Shown here in pieces: positions 35,801-43,680 of a stretch of DNA of 47,689 nucleotides. Source of the stretch: an uncultured Chlorobiaceae bacterium. GTDB taxonomy: Bacteria; Bacteroidota; Chlorobiia; Chlorobiales; Chlorobiaceae. Position numbers and translations under genes: made by a program. The notes beneath the pieces were generated by a model, which was not told the origin of the DNA, did not search any database, and saw nothing but the letters and a program-made list of their open reading frames with translations. The DNA lies in the NCBI GenBank assembly GCA_903908555.1, contig CAIVSG010000171.1, positions 1-47,689 on the forward strand, written 5' to 3'. Each line of letters begins with the position of its first letter. The stretch's first letter is position 1.

Positions 35801-38800
35801 GATAATTAAGAAATGACGAAAAAAGCGGTACTGAGGCAGGAATCGCACTACAGCGCTGCATGAGACTGAGTGATGCTTGTTCGTGAGGCATCAGCGCACG
35901 CAAACGCTGCTGAGTATCCTTCACTACATCAGCAACTTGACGTGCATCACAAGTGATGCGAAATGGAAGTGTATTCATAAAAAGGCCAAGCGCATGTTCT
36001 ATTCCCTCTCCTCCCTGCATACGCCCAAAGAACACTGTGCCGAATACAACTTCTGTCTGAAGGCAAAAGCGCGAAAGAACAAGTGCCCAAGCAAGATGAA
36101 ACAATGCAGCTGGTGTAGCACCAAGAAAGCGCGATGCTAATCGAAGCCGAAAGGCAAGTTCCGTAGGCAGATTACGGTGCGCCTCGACAAGTGCTGAACC
36201 ATCACCATGAACATTAATCAAGCCAAATGGAGTGGTTGGCTGTTCGATGTCACCGAGCATATCACGGAAAAAAGATTCATGCAGTTTGGTAGTAATCCCT
36301 CCACGTGCCATGAAAACAAAGTTGCGAAAAGGAAGAGGGGGCAGAAGGCGTTCTGCTTTTCCTTCCATAAGAGTTGCAATCTCTTCTAAAATGACCTCCA
36401 GTGTTCTGTGATCCATGATCAGATGGTGCGAAAGCAATAACATTACCCATCGATCGCCGTCCTCTGCCAAAATTATACGCAGTAATGGTGCCTTTGTAAG
36501 ATCAAGTCTTGTATATCGAGGGTTATAGGCTTTAAACAATTGATCAGCAACTAAACCCGCACTGGGATCAAAATGCTGGATTTCGACAGGAAGCACTGCG
36601 TGACGCAAAACAACCTGCACTGGTTCGGACAACTTTTCCCAGACAATGGCAGTTCGCATTATGTCGTGACGATCGATAACCGATTGGAAGGCGGAAATAA
36701 ACGCTTCACATCTGGCAAAAGTATCTAAACGGAATAAATGATAAAGAAGGTAGACATCTCCAACACCTTGTGATAAATGGTGAAAAAAGATGCCTTCTTG
36801 CAGCGGTGCAAGTGGATAAATATCCTGTATGTTTCTCATGCCGCTATCAACTGTACTTGCTACTTGTTCGATCTCTGCTTGTGAAAGGGTGATCATAGAC
36901 AGAAGATCGGGAGAAATCATTGTTGTTTCTGGCAGAATCCGGTTCTCTGGAATTGGAATAGAAGATTCTTCACTTTGTGTATGGATGCGGATACGCGCAG
37001 CAAGTTCAAAGACTGTAGGGAATTCAAAAATCCACTCAACAGGAATACTTATTCCCAAAGTGACATGCAGACGAGATACTAACTGGATCGCAATCAAAGA
37101 GTGACCACCAAGCTCAAAAAAGTTATCGTGAATACTTAGGTTACCCCGATGAAGCACCTTACCCCACAGGACGACAAGAATCTCTTCGAGTTCATCGTTT
37201 GTGTCGACTGCATTACTCGTGACTGCAATTTCTTTTTCAACAAGTACTTTTCGATCGACCTTTCTGTTTGGGGTAAGCGGTAATGCTTCAAGAAAAACAA
37301 ATGCTGATGGAAGCATGTAGTCAGGAAGCGTCGCTTGAAGGAAAACACGGAGTTCTTTAGTTGTGAGTTCTTTTTTTATTTTTTCCGAATTCTGGGCTGT
37401 GACAATATACGCTACGAGGCGTTTGTCGTCATTTTGTTCTGTACGGGCGATAACAACCGCTTCGTGAATGTCTGGGTGAGCGACAAGTGCGGCTTCAATT
37501 TCACCAAGTTCAATGCGATACCCCCGGATTTTGACTTGATGATCGAGGCGACCGAGAAATTCAAGATTGCCATCAGAACGATAGCGCACAAGATCGCCAG
37601 TCTTATAGAGCCGAGCACCTAGGTCGCTGCTAAAAGGATCAGAAATGAATTTCTCTGCGGTTAGGTCCGGGCGATTCAAATAGCCTCGGGCAAGACACGG
37701 TCCTCCAATATGCAGTTCACCAGGAATGCCGATAGGGGTTGGCTGCATCTCTTTGTCAAGAACATACATGGTCCGATGCGGCAATGGCCGGCCAATCGGA
37801 ACATAGGAACCTGTCAGTTCCTTGGGAATATCATACATCGTAGCCGTTATCGTGGCTTCTGTAGGACCATACGTATTCACAATATGAACGTCTGGCCTGG
37901 ACCATGATTCACGAACTTTAAGCGAATCGGGCGGCAACACATCACCACCAGAATTAATCAGACGCAACGAGGAAGGTAGATTACCTTGACATGATAATGA
38001 CCAGGGGAAAAAGAATGCTGGAGTGAGATGCATTACTGTCACCTTCTGTTTACGTAGACAGGCGTCCAGAATTTCAGGAGAATTGAGTCTGGGTATTGGC
38101 AGTACTATAGCGGCACCTGAAGAGAGTGGAGGAAGTATCTGTGCCAGAGAAGCATCAAAACTGAGTGAGGCGAACTGTAATACACGGTCTTGTGGTGTCA
38201 GTTTAAAACACGCTTTAATCGCCTGGCAATGCAGTGCAATTGGACGGTGTTCCACCGCCACTCCCTTTGGTCTTCCAGTAGAACCCGAGGTATAGATGAT
38301 GTAGGCAAGGTGCTCCGGCGCTATAACAAGATTTGGATTACTATGAGGATTGGCAGCAATAGACTCCTGATTAGTATCGAGACAGATGGTATGCTCCGCC
38401 TTGAGCAGTAAGCGTTCACGCAAAGTTTCTGTGGTAAGCAGTATCCGGGCTCCAGAATCCTCAAGCATGAACCGAAGGCGATCAGCTGGATAATCAGGAT
38501 CGAATGGTACGTAAACCCCGCCAGACTTAAAAATAGCAAGTAACGCTATAACAGCCGCAGGTGACCGCTCAAGAGCAACGGCAACCGGCTCATCAGCTTT
38601 TACACCAAATGTTATGAGCGTGTACGCCAGTTGATTAGCACGAGCATTAAGTTCAGCATAGGTGAGCATCTCGTCCTCAAAAACTACCGCAGTAGCATTC
38701 GGTGACTCGAACACCTGCGCTTCGAACAGTTTATGAACAAAAGTATCCTTCGACGGGGGTGATGTCGTGGCGTTCCAATCATTCAAAAGTTTTTTTCTCT

Positions 38801-38819
38801 CTGCTGGGGGTAGTCTCAT
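32865..38819 (-). CDS. Dimodular non-ribosomal peptide synthetase (A-PCP-C-A-PCP-TE)
   Basis: This 1984-residue NRPS would join two amino acids and release the product. Order: A1 (about 20-530; IIYTSGSTGRPKGVAVEH, NTYGPTEATI), PCP1 (FFELGGHSL, Ser574), C (about 645-1060; YPLAPLQEGIFFHH, active site HHLIMDH at 798-804, where HHxxxDG is usual), A2 (about 1085-1570; IIYTSGSTGSPKGVAVEH), PCP2 (FFDIGGHSL, Ser1658) and a thioesterase (GFSNGG, Ser1791; GNHLGM). The adenylation pockets read roughly D-A-A-H-I-S-T-I-T and D-A-E-E-I-L-V-I-S in Stachelhaus order; I cannot assign substrates. The ATG has AGGAGG three bases upstream (38823-38828). The N-terminus begins inside the linker that normally follows a C domain. 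Confidence 0.95.
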   Translation of the reverse strand: MRLPPAERKKLLNDWNATTSPPSKDTFVHKLFEAQVFESPNATAVVFEDEMLTYAELNARANQLAYTLITFGVKADEPVAVALERSPAAVIALLAIFKSGGVYVPFDPDYPADRLRFMLEDSGARILLTTETLRERLLLKAEHTICLDTNQESIAANPHSNPNLVIAPEHLAYIIYTSGSTGRPKGVAVEHRPIALHCQAIKACFKLTPQDRVLQFASLSFDASLAQILPPLSSGAAIVLPIPRLNSPEILDACLRKQKVTVMHLTPAFFFPWSLSCQGNLPSSLRLINSGGDVLPPDSLKVRESWSRPDVHIVNTYGPTEATITATMYDIPKELTGSYVPIGRPLPHRTMYVLDKEMQPTPIGIPGELHIGGPCLARGYLNRPDLTAEKFISDPFSSDLGARLYKTGDLVRYRSDGNLEFLGRLDHQVKIRGYRIELGEIEAALVAHPDIHEAVVIARTEQNDDKRLVAYIVTAQNSEKIKKELTTKELRVFLQATLPDYMLPSAFVFLEALPLTPNRKVDRKVLVEKEIAVTSNAVDTNDELEEILVVLWGKVLHRGNLSIHDNFFELGGHSLIAIQLVSRLHVTLGISIPVEWIFEFPTVFELAARIRIHTQSEESSIPIPENRILPETTMISPDLLSMITLSQAEIEQVASTVDSGMRNIQDIYPLAPLQEGIFFHHLSQGVGDVYLLYHLFRLDTFARCEAFISAFQSVIDRHDIMRTAIVWEKLSEPVQVVLRHAVLPVEIQHFDPSAGLVADQLFKAYNPRYTRLDLTKAPLLRIILAEDGDRWVMLLLSHHLIMDHRTLEVILEEIATLMEGKAERLLPPLPFRNFVFMARGGITTKLHESFFRDMLGDIEQPTTPFGLINVHGDGSALVEAHRNLPTELAFRLRLASRFLGATPAALFHLAWALVLSRFCLQTEVVFGTVFFGRMQGGEGIEHALGLFMNTLPFRITCDARQVADVVKDTQQRLRALMPHEQASLSLMQRCSAIPASVPLFSSFLNYRHSSGLGNIAYQQEGIELITIEEQSNYPLSLSVDDLSDGFSLTVQVETPVEPERICAFMQCAIEALVNALEKAPHTQLCELDILPLAEKKQLLIDWNATTFSLPNDTCVHLLFEEQVSKAPDAEAVIFEDVILTYAELNARANQLAHALIVLGVKSEEPVAVALERSPEVIIALLAILKAGCVYVPFDPDYPAARLTFMLQDSGARILITREVLLDRLPLKAEHTIYLDRDQEYITTHSESNPNLPITFESLAYIIYTSGSTGSPKGVAVEHRSIALHCQTIPACFELTTQDRFLQFASISFDASLEQILPTLSFGAAIVLPTPGLLSDEMLNECMLKQGVTVLELPPAFFQLWSLSCKGTLFPLLRLIILAGDVVVPKLLNIRENWLKPWPRILNVYGPTEATISTTLYDIPEGPTGLYVPIGNPLPHRTVYVLDKEMHPTPIGVPGELHIGGLCLARGYLNRPELTAEKFIPDPFSSEPGARLYKSGDLVRYRSDGNLEFLGRLDHQVKIRGYRIELGEIEAVLRSHSTIGETVVIRREDEPGSEKLVAYVVAKKEVKVKQDDLRAFMREALPAYMIPSAFVFLEKIPLTPNRKIDRNALPPPDRIIEKKITYVAPRDEIETQLVELWENVLGVHPIGIHDNFFDIGGHSLLSLRLLLQIQKKINSKITLSDFYQALTIAGLAEMLRKDEWSNNNFSMVCLQKGTSNKALPPLYFIHVLGTGLKFCKPMIKYLGSDLPVYGLSIQLLDQQPHVENRIEDWARFYILQVKQIQPSGPYLFVGFSNGGIIAFEMAKQMRESGEDVRLVAILDTILPKTFTKIGLARSVKERYKKWRRQGSYYFIRQVLQRTYYVWREKITHWYFRRILWYYKVTGRSGEMTIDLKEYVTWSENHEASKRYNPAPYAGKVILFKSDHTLHEVDNIKDPQLGWGEVSLGGVEIIHCPGNHLGMLVDPHVETLAKKLRQSIDRALHIEIGT

Positions 38820-38904
38820 AACCCTCCTATAAAACCAATTAGAACAGTGTAGTAATCCAGATAGTGCATTTCTTTTGAAAACTCCAACGAAATCAGAATC
38901 AAGC

Positions 38905-39621
38905 TTAGTTTTGAATAATCTGAAGATCAGGGTAGAATTTTCTTATACCAACAGTTGAAGAAGACTCTACCATCATGGCAATTTTATGTCGTTCATAATC
39001 AAAAACTTCAAATTGCCAGCATTTTGCTTCGTTATTAAGTTTGTCATCAAACTTTAGACTAATTCCAGAAAAATCAAACAAAAAACTGAACTTTTTTAGA
39101 GGGAAATTAATCCCTACACCACGAGCCTTTACGTAGGACTCTTCCAGAGTCCAAAGAGACAGTGCCCTATCCTCCCATAAAGCAAGAGGTAAGGAATATA
39201 ATTGCCTCAGTTCGAACGGAGAAAAAATATCCTTTGCAATCTCTAAAATATCTTTAGCTCTGCGCCAAGGTTCTGCATCTACTCCAACCTCGCCACAACG
39301 ACTTATGAGACATGCTACTAACCAAGGTGTGTTGGTGAGGTTGAATTGAAGTTTATATGATGGTTCAATTTGGGGTTTACCGAACGGACCATAGGTAAAA
39401 TACCACTCTTCATGCTTGACAGGTAGATAATGAGATAGTGTCGTACGAACTAAAACACGAGTAAGCAAGTATTCATGCCTGTCGCGCTCAAAACGTAACT
39501 TTTCGTATCGATCAGATTCAGTATCTGATAAAAGTGAACGATATGATTCTACTGTATTTCCCGATAACACAGGAACTCTGGCGCACCAGAGGTGAATTTC
39601 ATTGTTACCGATGCCAAGCAA
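38905..39621 (-). CDS. 4'-phosphopantetheinyl transferase, Sfp/HetI type
   Basis: This 238-residue enzyme would attach 4'-phosphopantetheine from CoA to the PCP serines of the neighbouring NRPS. Family motifs are present: GPFGKPQI, FNLTNTPWLVAC (in place of the FNxSH motif), GVDAEPW for Mg and CoA binding, and WTLEESYVKARGVGINFPL (W-T-x-E-E-S-x-x-K; the usual KE is EE). The length fits the Sfp type rather than the short AcpS type. It lies 85 bases upstream of the NRPS on the same strand. The start appears to be TTG at 39621, since no in-frame ATG gives the full N-terminal domain. Confidence 0.92.
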   Translation of the reverse strand: MLGIGNNEIHLWCARVPVLSGNTVESYRSLLSDTESDRYEKLRFERDRHEYLLTRVLVRTTLSHYLPVKHEEWYFTYGPFGKPQIEPSYKLQFNLTNTPWLVACLISRCGEVGVDAEPWRRAKDILEIAKDIFSPFELRQLYSLPLALWEDRALSLWTLEESYVKARGVGINFPLKKFSFLFDFSGISLKFDDKLNNEAKCWQFEVFDYERHKIAMMVESSSTVGIRKFYPDLQIIQN

Positions 39622-39654
39622 GGTTTTATATAATTGTGAAGGACGTCCTCCCGT

Positions 39655-39738
39655 TTACCATACCACCAGCATCTGAAAAATATTCGTTTGCTTAGCCTGA
39701 AATTCTTCCGGCGTCAGCTTACGTAATGAACTGTAGTG
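39655..39738 (-). pseudogene. Transposase C-terminal remnant (IS3 OrfB-like)
   Basis: A minus-strand frame ending with TAA at 39657-39655 encodes HYSSLRKLTPEEFQAKQT followed by a short tail. HSSL-x(3)-LTPEEF is the typical C-terminal pattern of IS3-family OrfB transposases. The same frame stays open back to about 39822, but the residues there (GKPPNHSTSAKIR) do not look like the DDE core. So only the last 30 or so codons of a transposase seem to be left. The call is tentative. Confidence 0.45.
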
Positions 39739-39751
39739 TCGGATTTTGGCT
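39734..39751. repeat. TAGTGTCGGATTTTGG motif at the right border of the NRPS block
   Basis: TAGTGTCGGATT here matches TAGTGTCCGATT at 31134 with one mismatch in 12 bases and the same orientation. It lies exactly at the point where the transposase-like frame loses similarity. It could be an insertion-sequence end or a recombination scar. Confidence 0.35.
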
Positions 39752-39822
39752 GAGGTCGAGTGGTTGGGCGGTTTACCGACTAATTTCCGACCTCGTTCTT
39801 TGACTTTCTTTTCTTGCTCATT

Positions 39823-40896
39823 TCAAGCAAGAAGGTGTAGACGGGAAAAAACATAGTCGAGAGAGTCTTCGTTGAGCACAATCCTTGAAAAGCCTGTTGA
39901 GTCCAGTTCTGTGGGGCGGTTATCACGATCACTGGTAAATTTACGGCTCTGTTTGCCGTTATACCAGTAGACAAGGCGTATTTTATTTCCTTCAATTTCA
40001 AGGGCTGTGATACCTCGTTTACCTATGGCACAGCCGGAGTTGAAAACACTTGGAATGGTAAGACTGTTATAGAGGCCACTGCGGAGACCGATTTTTTTAC
40101 CGCGTTTGTAGCATGTGGCGAGTTCGATTTTCATTGCTGAAATTTTCTTCTCTATTGCGGCGCGTTTTTCTGCGTCGGCTGTTGGATACGCCCTGCAGAG
40201 TTCCTCGATGCGGAAGTTGAGAAAATCCACTTTGGAGAGGGATTCAAACAAAGGGCGATGGGTGTGACCTATGATGGAAACAATTTTTGCCTGGTTTGAA
40301 AACTCATAAATTGATTTTTCGATTGCGAACCTGCGACGGCTGTTGTAGGCTGTTGAAAAGTTTCGTATGCCTACCGGCTTTGCTATGTAACGGAGAAAAA
40401 AAACAACGGAGCGACTGACTATGGGGTATGTCTCCCACAACAGTACCGATGCCTGATGGCCGTGAAGAACAAGTATGGTTTCATCGCCGTAGAGAAATTT
40501 CAGGGATTTGACCATCGAAGAGGCAAGAGGGTAGGCCTTTTCTTCCAGCAATTCAGCATCATGGTTGCCATAGGTTTTCCAAAAAAAACCGTTATGCTCG
40601 AATTTGAGAAACAGATCATACATATCTCCCCAAGTATCGACAATGCTATCAAGAGGAAATTTGAACAGTTCCTCTATATCGCCATTAAGGACGAGACTGT
40701 ATTTTTCGGGCAGATAGTAACTTCCGAGCATGGCTTTGACCAGTTCGGCGTTGCGGCGAAAATCATCACGCCTGCCGCCATTGCCCATGTGCAGGTCGCT
40801 GAGAATAAGGACTTTTGAGGATTGACCGAGAGTAACCGCCTTCGCTTTCTGAAGCAGTAGTTCAAGCTGGGGATGTTTTTTTGTACTTAGACTCAT
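39823..40896 (-). CDS. Calcineurin-like metallophosphoesterase
   Basis: This 357-residue protein has the full metal-binding set of calcineurin-type phosphoesterases: SDLHMGNGG (D-x-H), LNGDIEELF, GNHDAELLE, LHGHQAS and IIGHTHRP. These residues bind two metal ions for phosphoester hydrolysis. It has about 100 residues after the last motif with no domain I can name. UDP-2,3-diacylglucosamine hydrolase (LpxH) and related enzymes share the same motifs but are shorter, so the substrate is open. The gene is divergent from the TrmH-like gene, and its 3' end borders the transposase remnant. Confidence 0.85.
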   Translation of the reverse strand: MSLSTKKHPQLELLLQKAKAVTLGQSSKVLILSDLHMGNGGRRDDFRRNAELVKAMLGSYYLPEKYSLVLNGDIEELFKFPLDSIVDTWGDMYDLFLKFEHNGFFWKTYGNHDAELLEEKAYPLASSMVKSLKFLYGDETILVLHGHQASVLLWETYPIVSRSVVFFLRYIAKPVGIRNFSTAYNSRRRFAIEKSIYEFSNQAKIVSIIGHTHRPLFESLSKVDFLNFRIEELCRAYPTADAEKRAAIEKKISAMKIELATCYKRGKKIGLRSGLYNSLTIPSVFNSGCAIGKRGITALEIEGNKIRLVYWYNGKQSRKFTSDRDNRPTELDSTGFSRIVLNEDSLDYVFSRLHLLA

Positions 40897-41098
40897 AATG
40901 TTACTACAGCCTGGTCTCCCTCCCAGTGTATAATTGTGTTCCAGAATGAAGGGTTATTATGATATACCTAAAATAATTTACCCTCGCAATATTGAATCCA
41001 GCTGAGCCAGCCCTGGAGATTAAGGAAAAAGAGAAAAAATAGCTTTCTTATGAACTCTCTCTTAGTTTGTATTGATTTATTAATATTCTATCAAGATT

Positions 41099-41752
41099 TT
41101 GATTACTCCCCTGCGATTCAGAAAAATCCGTGAGATGCTTCTTCACCGGCAGCCTGATCTAACGGTTGTTATGGATAATGTGAATAAGGCTCACAATCTG
41201 TCGGCGATTCTGCGTAGCTGTGATGTTGTAGGCATCGGTCATGTCCAGGCAGTTTCGTACCGAAAATACATTCATGCCAGACAGAATAATGCTGCTGCCG
41301 GGTCAAGTAAATGGACAAAGCTGCATCTCTTTCATGACATTGCAACGGTCTATGAAAAATTGGCCGGGGAGGGCATGCAGATCCTTGTGGCAACGAACAG
41401 GGAAGGATGTGTTGATTTCAGAGATGTGGATTATACGGTTCCGACTGCAGTGGTGGTTGGGGCTGAATGGGACGGGATTTCGAATGAGGCTGTCAATGGC
41501 GCTGATCATACTATTTCGGTACCGATGCTGGGGATGGTTGAGTCGCTGAATGTTTCTGTAGCGACAGGCGTTATTCTTTTTGAAGCTCAGCGCCAGAGGG
41601 AGAACAAGGGAATGTACGCTACTCAGCAGCTTGACCCTGAGCTGTTTGAACGGTTGCTTTTTGAAGCTACCTATCCGCGCCTGAGCCATGAGTTGAGGGT
41701 GAATGGCACTTCTTATCCTGCGCTTGATGAGCACGGGAATATCGGGGTTTGA
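41099..41752 (+). CDS. trmH: tRNA/rRNA 2'-O-methyltransferase, TrmH (SpoU) family
   Basis: This 217-residue SPOUT methyltransferase closely follows TrmH, which methylates the ribose of G18 in tRNA. Motifs: HRQPDLTVVMDNVNKAHNLS at the N-terminus with the conserved Asn, VVGAEWDGISNEA (SAM knot), and SVPMLGMVESLNVSVATGV at the C-terminal knot. The family N-terminus begins before the first ATG (41132), so TTG 41099 is the likely start. It stands alone, divergent from the phosphoesterase, and is followed by heptad repeats. Confidence 0.85.
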   Translation: MITPLRFRKIREMLLHRQPDLTVVMDNVNKAHNLSAILRSCDVVGIGHVQAVSYRKYIHARQNNAAAGSSKWTKLHLFHDIATVYEKLAGEGMQILVATNREGCVDFRDVDYTVPTAVVVGAEWDGISNEAVNGADHTISVPMLGMVESLNVSVATGVILFEAQRQRENKGMYATQQLDPELFERLLFEATYPRLSHELRVNGTSYPALDEHGNIGV

Positions 41753-41756
41753 AAGA

Positions 41757-41817
41757 AAGTGGGCAGTGCTGAGTGCTGAGTGAAATCAGTTGGCAGTTGG
41801 CAGTGGGCAGTGGGCAT
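41757..41817. repeat. Heptad repeats between trmH and NUDIX gene
   Basis: The spacer contains TGAGTGC units (41766-41782) followed by GGCAGTT/GGCAGTG units (41790-41816). It fills most of the gap between the two plus-strand genes and ends only about 20 bases before the NUDIX start. Confidence 0.88.
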
Positions 41818-41839
41818 CATTCAATAATATGGTTTGGTT

Positions 41840-42232
41840 ATGAGACATGTTGGGGCGAGTATTATTTTTTTTAATGGGCGGCATGAGGTTTTGCTGGTGC
41901 TTAGGGATGATGTGCCTACTATTGTTTGCCCGAATATGTGGGATCTGCCGGGAGGGCATGTTGAAAATGAGGAAACACCGGAGGAGTGCATTGTTCGGGA
42001 GATGATGGAGGAGATTGAGGTGAATGTGGAGGGTTGCGGGCTTTTCAGGGTTTATGAATTTTCGGACAGGACTGAGCACGTGTTTAGCATGAGTGCGGAG
42101 TTTGATGTGGAAAGCATGGTGCTGCATGAGGGGCAGATGCTGCGATGGTTTTCGCGGGAAGAGGCGGTGAATACTGAACTTGCTTATGGGTTTCATGAGG
42201 TGGTGGTGGAGTTTTTTGAGAGCTTGAAATGA
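41840..42232 (+). CDS. NUDIX hydrolase
   Basis: This 130-residue NUDIX protein would hydrolyse a nucleoside-diphosphate-linked compound. The NUDIX box is GGHVENEETPEECIVREMME with the RE..EE residues that bind the metal; the glycine near the end of the box is replaced by Glu. MutT-like dNTP cleaning and ADP-ribose-type substrates are both possible. A TTG at 41834 precedes, but ATG 41840 gives the usual short N-terminus (MRHVGASIIFF). It converges with umuC. Confidence 0.85.
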   Translation: MRHVGASIIFFNGRHEVLLVLRDDVPTIVCPNMWDLPGGHVENEETPEECIVREMMEEIEVNVEGCGLFRVYEFSDRTEHVFSMSAEFDVESMVLHEGQMLRWFSREEAVNTELAYGFHEVVVEFFESLK

Positions 42233-42235
42233 AAG

Positions 42236-42372
42236 CAGTGGGCAGTGGGCAGTTGGCAGTTGGCAGTTGGCAGTTGGCAGTAAAAGAAAGATAGATCCCT
42301 CACTGCGTGTGCGGGATGACAAAATGCACGAGTTCGGGATAATTGCCAACTGCTGACTGCCAACTGCTGACT
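42236..42372. repeat. Inverted heptad arrays between convergent genes (possible bidirectional terminator)
   Basis: Direct GGCAGTT units (42238-42280) are followed by units in the opposite orientation (42342-42370, TGCCAACTGCTGACTGCC-like). The arms are complementary over about 20 bases with a 60-base loop. They lie between the convergent NUDIX and umuC genes, where a hairpin could stop transcription from both sides. There is no clear T-run. Confidence 0.75.
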
Positions 42373-42380
42373 TTGACGCT

Positions 42381-43658
42381 TCAGACTTTTACTTCGAGGA
42401 TGTCGTTCCAGTTGGTGGTGCGGCTTGGGGAGAGGTGGTCCTGGGTGGGCTTCCAGCTTTCGGTGTTTTCGGAGGCGAGGTGGAGTGTGCCTCGGCCGTA
42501 GCGCTGGTTGATGGCGTCCATGGCTTGCATGAGGGTGGTATCACGCTGGTTCGGCTCATCAGGCTCTTCTTCAGGGAAGAGTGAAAGCGTTGTGCTGTAT
42601 GAGGCTTTTGGTACCATTGCGCTCACAATAACGCCTGCTTTTTTATAGATTTTTCCATCTTGAAATATACCGGCAAGGATAGTCTCTGCTGCGCTGAGAA
42701 TTTTTATGGAATCATGGGTTGGATACGGCAGGGCTGCTGTGCGGGTTCCCCAGTAGCGGTTGGCGGATTCATCGAAGGGGTTGGTAGCGATGAAGACTGT
42801 CAGCATGGAGGCGAGTGCGTTCTCCTTGCGCAGCTTGACGGCGCATTTGCCGGCGAATGTTGCCACTGCCTGCTGCAGCTCCGCAAGCGTGGTTACGCTG
42901 CGGCCAAATGATCGCGAGGTGCAGATGCTTTGTTTTGCGGGCCTTACCATCTCCATCTCAAGGCAGGATGTGCCCTGCAACTCGGCCTGAATTCTGGCAC
43001 CGACTATGTGCAGGTGCCTGCGTACCCAGGGAGCGGAGGCTGTTGCAAGATCAGCGGCAGTCGCAATCCTCTTTGCCTGAAGCAGCTTGCTCCATTGCCG
43101 CCCGATTCCCCAGATATCCTCGACTGTTGTACGTTCAAGGGCAGAGTAAATCTCCTCATGGGTTTTAAGTACACAGACTCCCTGATACTCCGGGTTCTTT
43201 TTTGCCAGGCGGTTGGCAATCTTGGCAAGTGTTTTTGTAGGCGCAATGCCGACGCAGACCGGAATGCCGGTATGCTGCCGGATTGTTTGTCGTATGTGCC
43301 GGGCGTAGTCCTTTAAGTCGAAGCGCGTGAAGCTCGACATATCGAGAAAGGCCTCATCGATGGAATAGACTTCGATTTCAGGCGCAAGTTTGCCCAAAAG
43401 TCGCATTACACGGGAGGACATATCGCCGTAAAGGGCATAGTTCGAAGAGAAGACTGAAACATCATGCTTCTTGAGCAGGTCACGGCACTTGAATTCAGGC
43501 GCGCCCATTTTGATGCCGATTGCTTTGGCTTCTTCAGAACGGGCAATGATGCATCCGTCGTTGTTTGAAAGCACAACAACAGGCTGCAGACGCAGCTCGG
43601 GCCTGAAGGTGCGCTCGCATGAGGCGTAGAAATTATTGCAGTCAACAAGTGCAAACAT
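42381..43658 (-). CDS. umuC: DNA polymerase V catalytic subunit UmuC (Y-family)
   Basis: This is a 425-residue Y-family translesion polymerase. It opens with MFALVDCNNFYASCER (Asp6 for metal binding) and has SNNDGCIIARS, YSIDEAFLDMS with the catalytic Asp-Glu pair, GIAPTKTLAKIANR, and a C-terminal little-finger domain ending near SPSRTTNWNDILEVKV. The frame is open to 43793, but homology starts exactly at the ATG at 43658; the extra codons overlap the umuD gene and are not coding. It is the second gene of a umuDC operon, 22 bases after umuD. Confidence 0.95.
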   Translation of the reverse strand: MFALVDCNNFYASCERTFRPELRLQPVVVLSNNDGCIIARSEEAKAIGIKMGAPEFKCRDLLKKHDVSVFSSNYALYGDMSSRVMRLLGKLAPEIEVYSIDEAFLDMSSFTRFDLKDYARHIRQTIRQHTGIPVCVGIAPTKTLAKIANRLAKKNPEYQGVCVLKTHEEIYSALERTTVEDIWGIGRQWSKLLQAKRIATAADLATASAPWVRRHLHIVGARIQAELQGTSCLEMEMVRPAKQSICTSRSFGRSVTTLAELQQAVATFAGKCAVKLRKENALASMLTVFIATNPFDESANRYWGTRTAALPYPTHDSIKILSAAETILAGIFQDGKIYKKAGVIVSAMVPKASYSTTLSLFPEEEPDEPNQRDTTLMQAMDAINQRYGRGTLHLASENTESWKPTQDHLSPSRTTNWNDILEVKV

Positions 43659-43680
43659 GGTTGGTGGTCTCCCGGCGCTG

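Noticed and set aside
41786-42349. 187-codon minus-strand frame
   Set aside because: It runs opposite the NUDIX gene and through the heptad arrays, giving repeated LPTANCQLP-like residues that come from the repeat.
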